64,000 nucleotides of DNA. It comes from Selenomonas_C sp034186105. Lineage in GTDB: Bacteria; Bacillota; Negativicutes; Selenomonadales; Selenomonadaceae. The notes below the pieces were generated by a model. The model ran no database searches and was not told the DNA's origin. It saw only the letters and a program-made list of their open reading frames with translations. Below, piece after piece: positions 61,281-64,000 of the stretch. Numbering within the stretch: position 1 is the first letter of the stretch; each line of letters begins with the position of its first letter. The position numbers were made by a program, and so were the translations under genes. Location: NCBI GenBank assembly GCA_034186105.1, contig JAXGCE010000044.1, positions 6,878-70,877 on the forward strand, given 5' to 3'.

Positions 61281-62006
61281 ATGAGCATCGAAAGCGACGT
61301 GTTTGGACGGTATCGTCCCGACCGGGAGCGCTGCTTGGCGTTTGGATTTCGGTCGGCGGGCGATGTTTTGCAGTATGAGCAGGCGTTCCGCGATGGCGCG
61401 TTCCGGGCGACTCTGACGATCGATGCAGCGGGGCGGGTGACGGGCGAGGTCATTGACGCGATGACGGACGAGGCGTATCTGCCGTTGCGGCAGGTAAATC
61501 CTGCGGGCAGCTACGTTTACGGCGTGCGCCATTCATACGAGGAACTGCTACGCGGTATCGCGGATGCTTGCTTTGTTTGCGTGCCGTTCGCGTCGGCGCA
61601 GGCGAATCGCATCTGCAATCGGGTGCGCGAAACGTGGGGCGATGCGCCGGAGTTCCCTTGGAAGGAAAAAGCGTATGCGACAAGCGGCGTGTTCCGTCAT
61701 CCGGAGACACAGAAATGGTACGGGCTCGTCATGCCAGTCGCGTGGACGAAGCTCGTGCCAGGACGGGATGGTCGCGTGGAAATCCTCAATGTCAAGGCCG
61801 CGGATGCCGCCCGTGCGGTCGAGCAGGACGGTTGCTATCCAGCGTATCACATGAACAAGCGATATTGGATTTCCATCGCGCTCGACGATACGATGACAGA
61901 CGAGGAGGTCTGGGCACTCCTCGCCGAGAGCTATATGTTCGCAGCGAAAGGGAAGAGAGCCACGAAAGGCCCGAAGGACAAAACAGCCGCGAAAGGGAAG
62001 AAATGA
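61281..62006 (+). CDS. MmcQ/YjbR-family protein
   Basis: A 241-residue protein. The C-terminal half (from about residue 112) fits the YjbR/MmcQ double-wing family (EFPWKEKAYATSGVFRHPETQ, YPAYHMNKRYWISIALDD) and ends in a Lys-rich tail (KGKRATKGPKDKTAAKGKK) that could touch nucleic acid. The N-terminal half (residues 1-110) is a domain often joined to it. ATG 61281 follows TGGAGGTGACGC. Its stop overlaps the next start. Confidence 0.82.
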   Translation: MSIESDVFGRYRPDRERCLAFGFRSAGDVLQYEQAFRDGAFRATLTIDAAGRVTGEVIDAMTDEAYLPLRQVNPAGSYVYGVRHSYEELLRGIADACFVCVPFASAQANRICNRVRETWGDAPEFPWKEKAYATSGVFRHPETQKWYGLVMPVAWTKLVPGRDGRVEILNVKAADAARAVEQDGCYPAYHMNKRYWISIALDDTMTDEEVWALLAESYMFAAKGKRATKGPKDKTAAKGKK

Positions 62007-62653
62007 TGCTGACTTCAAGAGAATTGTACGACCGTCTGCTCACCGCCTTTGGCCCGTCGGCAGGCTGGCCGGGGAATCGGGTGATGATGATGGCGACCGC
62101 CGTCATGGTGCAGAACACGGCATGGACGGCGGTCGTGCGGGCGATGGGGCGCTTTCCGCAGGAGCTGACGGCGGAGTATCTGTTGGCGCTGCCCTTAGAA
62201 GAATTGATGGATTACATCCGCCCGTGCGGCTTCATGCGGCGGAAAGCCGAGACCATCCAGACAGTCATGGCGTGGTATGGGCGGTATGACTTCAATGCGG
62301 CGAAGGTGGAGGCCGCACCGCAGGAGCGGCTGCGGCAGGAGCTCTTGGCGCTGAAGGGCATCGGCGAGGAGACGGCGGACGCCATCTTGCTCTATGCGTT
62401 CCACAAGCCAGTGTTTGTGCTCGATGCGTACACGCGCCGGCTGCTCTCGCGGCTCGGCGGTACAGCACGGACGGATGCGGAGCGGCGGGCGTGGTTCACG
62501 GAAGGCGTGCCGGCGACGGACAAGGTGTACGCCGATTACCATTGGCTGCTGCTGGAGCATGGCAAGCGATACTGCAAGAAGCGTCCACTGTGCGAGGAAT
62601 GCCCGCTTGGAGATGTGTGCGCGAAGGATGGGCTGGAGGGAAAAGAAACGTGA
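62003..62653 (+). CDS. endonuclease III-related HhH-GPD glycosylase (COG2231, MagIII-like)
   Basis: A 216-residue base-excision protein. The helix-hairpin-helix LKGIGEETADAILLYAF near residue 119 carries Glu where endonuclease III has its catalytic Lys (GVGRKTA), while the Asp of VLDAYTRR is kept. That pattern fits the endonuclease III-related group, which includes the Helicobacter 3-methyladenine glycosylase MagIII. A C-terminal set C-x5-C-x2-C-x5-C (YCKKRPLCEECPLGDVC) suggests an iron-sulfur cluster. ATG 62003 overlaps the YjbR stop; ATG 62006 is an alternative. Confidence 0.85.
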   Translation: MMLTSRELYDRLLTAFGPSAGWPGNRVMMMATAVMVQNTAWTAVVRAMGRFPQELTAEYLLALPLEELMDYIRPCGFMRRKAETIQTVMAWYGRYDFNAAKVEAAPQERLRQELLALKGIGEETADAILLYAFHKPVFVLDAYTRRLLSRLGGTARTDAERRAWFTEGVPATDKVYADYHWLLLEHGKRYCKKRPLCEECPLGDVCAKDGLEGKET

Positions 62654-62667
62654 CAAGAGAACGGAAA

Positions 62668-62742
62668 ATGGATATCCTCATGTATTTGATGATTGTGAAT
62701 GTCATTCTTGCGCTGGTAAACATCGCATTGCTTCTGCGATGA
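62668..62742 (+). CDS. possible 24-residue membrane peptide
   Basis: MDILMYLMIVNVILALVNIA and four more residues: almost wholly hydrophobic and long enough to span a membrane once. A GTG at 62650 overlapping the upstream stop would give a 30-residue form with a basic start (TRERK). The ribosome site is weak (AGAGAACGGAAA). It fills the short gap between two repair genes, so it may also be chance. Confidence 0.3.
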   Translation: MDILMYLMIVNVILALVNIALLLR

Positions 62743-62770
62743 CCGGCAGGAATCATGGGAGACAGGCGGC

Positions 62771-63403
62771 ATGATTGACTACGGTCAGAAGGAAATGGAC
62801 TACCTCGTGGGCAAGGATCCAGTGATGGCGAAGCTCATCGCGCATTACGGTCATTTCGAGCGCGGCGTGGAGGAGACGGTGTTTTCTTCGCTTGTCACGC
62901 ATATCGTGAGCCAGATGCTGTCAAACAAGGTCGGGGCGGTGCTGAATGGCAGATTGCACGCGCTCGTCGGTGCGTACACGCCGGAGCATCTTCTGGGGCA
63001 GCCGTGCGCCAGCATCAAGGGCATCGGCATCAGCCAGCGCAAGGCGGATTACATCATCGGGCTTGCAAAGGGCGCAGCGGAGGGGCGATACGATTTTGAT
63101 CGTCTGGCGGGGATGACGGACGCGGAGGTCGTGGCGTATCTCTGCCAGATTCCGGGCGTGGGAAAATGGACGGCGGAGATGATCGCGGAGTTCACGCTCG
63201 GGCGGCTGGATATTTTCAGCTACGGCGATGCCGCCCTGCGCGGCGGGATGGTGAAGGCACACGGTTTCAAGACGCTCTCGAAGCTGCGGTTCGAGCGCTA
63301 CCGCAAGAAATACACGCCGTACTGCTCGGTTGCGTCGCTTTACTATTATGCCGTGAATGATGACTTGCATCTGCAAGAATGGGTATCACAGAAAAATTTT
63401 TGA
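62771..63403 (+). CDS. DNA-3-methyladenine glycosylase II (AlkA-type HhH-GPD)
   Basis: A 210-residue monofunctional glycosylase that removes alkylated purines. The N-terminal LVTHIVSQMLSNKVG block, the HhH motif IPGVGKWTAEMIAEF and the catalytic Asp region IFSYGDAALRGGM are typical. It lacks the N-terminal AlkA domain of E. coli, as in many Firmicutes. ATG 62771 has GGGAGACAGGC upstream. Last gene of the repair cluster; a terminator follows. Confidence 0.9.
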   Translation: MIDYGQKEMDYLVGKDPVMAKLIAHYGHFERGVEETVFSSLVTHIVSQMLSNKVGAVLNGRLHALVGAYTPEHLLGQPCASIKGIGISQRKADYIIGLAKGAAEGRYDFDRLAGMTDAEVVAYLCQIPGVGKWTAEMIAEFTLGRLDIFSYGDAALRGGMVKAHGFKTLSKLRFERYRKKYTPYCSVASLYYYAVNDDLHLQEWVSQKNF

Positions 63404-63417
63404 ACACATGGATTGGC

Positions 63418-63450
63418 AAAAAAATTCCGTTGATACGACGGAATTTTTTT
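63418..63450. terminator. bidirectional terminator between the repair cluster and the DUF2326 fragment
   Basis: AAAAAAATTCCGT (63418-63430) pairs with ACGGAATTTTTTT (63438-63450); A-run and T-run flank it, so it can serve both converging genes. Confidence 0.92.
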
Positions 63451-63457
63451 ATTGAGG

Positions 63458-63997
63458 TCATCGTTCCGAATCGTTTTTTGTACCCCATTGACTTCCGAAG
63501 AGAGCCTGCGAACCGGAATCGAGCGTCAAGACCGTATGTTCTTTTAGTAGCTTTGCCGCATGGTCGCCATAATTGTTGTATCGATCAAAAGCAATGAATA
63601 TCTGTTTTTCCTTTTCGGATGCATATAATTCTATGATTTTCGACAAGTTTTCGTCCGAAATATGAGGGAAAAGAAGAGAGTCGTGCGCGATGGCAGGGAG
63701 CTTGGTGATTTTCAGAAGGCTGAAATCATAGGTGAGCATTCCTCGATAGTTCGTTCCAGTTCCCGTGTCGTTTGGCGTTTCAAACGTATATTTGTTGTTA
63801 GAGAGCAATCGCATGATGGGGGAGATGTTTTTCCCTTCCGAGATGAAATCGCTGATTTCTTCCATTTTGTCATTTACGGATTTTTCGGGAGTGTAAAATA
63901 GTTTGTGTAAAAGGCCTTTACAAGTCAACGTTGGTTCTGGCATACTGACAGAATCACTCGCAACCGCAAAGGATGAACACAATGGCAAAACGCGAAC
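63458..63997 (-). pseudogene. C-terminal fragment of a DUF2326 (YydD-like) protein
   Basis: About 175 codons match the C-terminal domain of DUF2326 proteins: NDTGTGTNYRGML, LPAIAHDSLLFPHISD, KQIFIAFDRYNNYG and LDSGSQALFGSQWG. Whole members are about 550-600 residues with an SMC/RecN-like ATPase and coiled coils, and several belong to ABC-three-component systems. On the minus strand the frame is closed by TAA at 64000-63998, and only a TTG (63988) or inner ATGs are available as start, so this is a 5'-truncated or nonsense-broken copy. It is far more AT-rich than its neighbours, indicating acquired DNA. Confidence 0.7.
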
Positions 63998-64000
63998 TTA

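Overview
The window is GC-rich DNA (about 60% by eye) from a bacterium that is most likely a Negativicutes member of the Selenomonadaceae, such as Mitsuokella or Selenomonas. Its gene set and regulation are Firmicutes-type: PolC, RNase J, a nusA-infB operon carrying ylxR and ylxQ, a T-box before pheST, a TPP riboswitch, and TTGACA/TATAAT promoters. It also has traits of an outer-membrane, sodium-pumping Negativicute: Na+-pump decarboxylase subunits and lipid-A-type glycosyltransferase genes. The genus is an inference; no rRNA or tRNA gene was seen. Nearly all genes lie on the + strand.

Layout. 0.1-1.1 kb: a Tat-exported amidase and a small membrane protein. 1.2-6.7 kb: an L-rhamnose operon (rhaB, rhaA, rhaD, an MFS permease, rhaM). 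6.7-9.8 kb: a TPP riboswitch and thiS-thiG-thiH-tenI. 9.8-10.8 kb: a convergent Tat-exported metallophosphoesterase. 10.9-16.8 kb: RNase J and a PolC that appears to lack its proofreading exonuclease insert. 16.9-17.9 kb: an L-2-hydroxyacid dehydrogenase broken by one amber codon. 17.9-26.7 kb: rimP-nusA-ylxR-ylxQ-infB-rbfA-nrnA-truB-ribF-rpsO. 26.7-30.5 kb: an FAD-dependent protein, glmM and cbiK. 30.6-32.2 kb: two membrane subunits of a Na+-translocating decarboxylase without carboxyltransferase or biotin carrier. 32.3-35.8 kb: cbiL and a BtuFCD/Fec-like ABC importer. 35.8-39.9 kb: a TetR regulator, a lipoprotein adaptor and two ABC-2 permeases without an ATPase. 40.0-42.5 kb: feoA-feoB-Cys-rich peptide under Fur-like boxes. 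42.6-43.9 kb: an AAA/DUF4143 ATPase. 43.9-46.1 kb: a sensor kinase and response regulator. 46.0-48.0 kb: a scarred lipid-A/envelope locus with two fused glycosyltransferase remnants and a truncated deacetylase. 48.0-57.8 kb: T-box-pheS-pheT, zapA, pncB, aroE, gatCAB. 57.9-60.3 kb: a HAD phosphatase, a MITE-like palindrome and an RNA uracil methyltransferase. 60.6-63.4 kb: a base-excision-repair-like cluster. 63.5-64.0 kb: an AT-rich fragment of a DUF2326 (YydD-like) gene.

Most of the window is ordinary core metabolism and translation. The points that deserve a second look are the PolC architecture, the amber codon in the dehydrogenase, the deletion scars around 46.9 and 48.0 kb, two places where a promoter -35 sits inside the upstream terminator hairpin, a promoter-hairpin-terminator leader before RNase J, matching operator-like sites for the TetR-controlled exporter, the ATPase-less exporter, a ThiS ending in an extra Arg, and the repair cluster. 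I did not find a clear defence island, CRISPR array, prophage or transposase.
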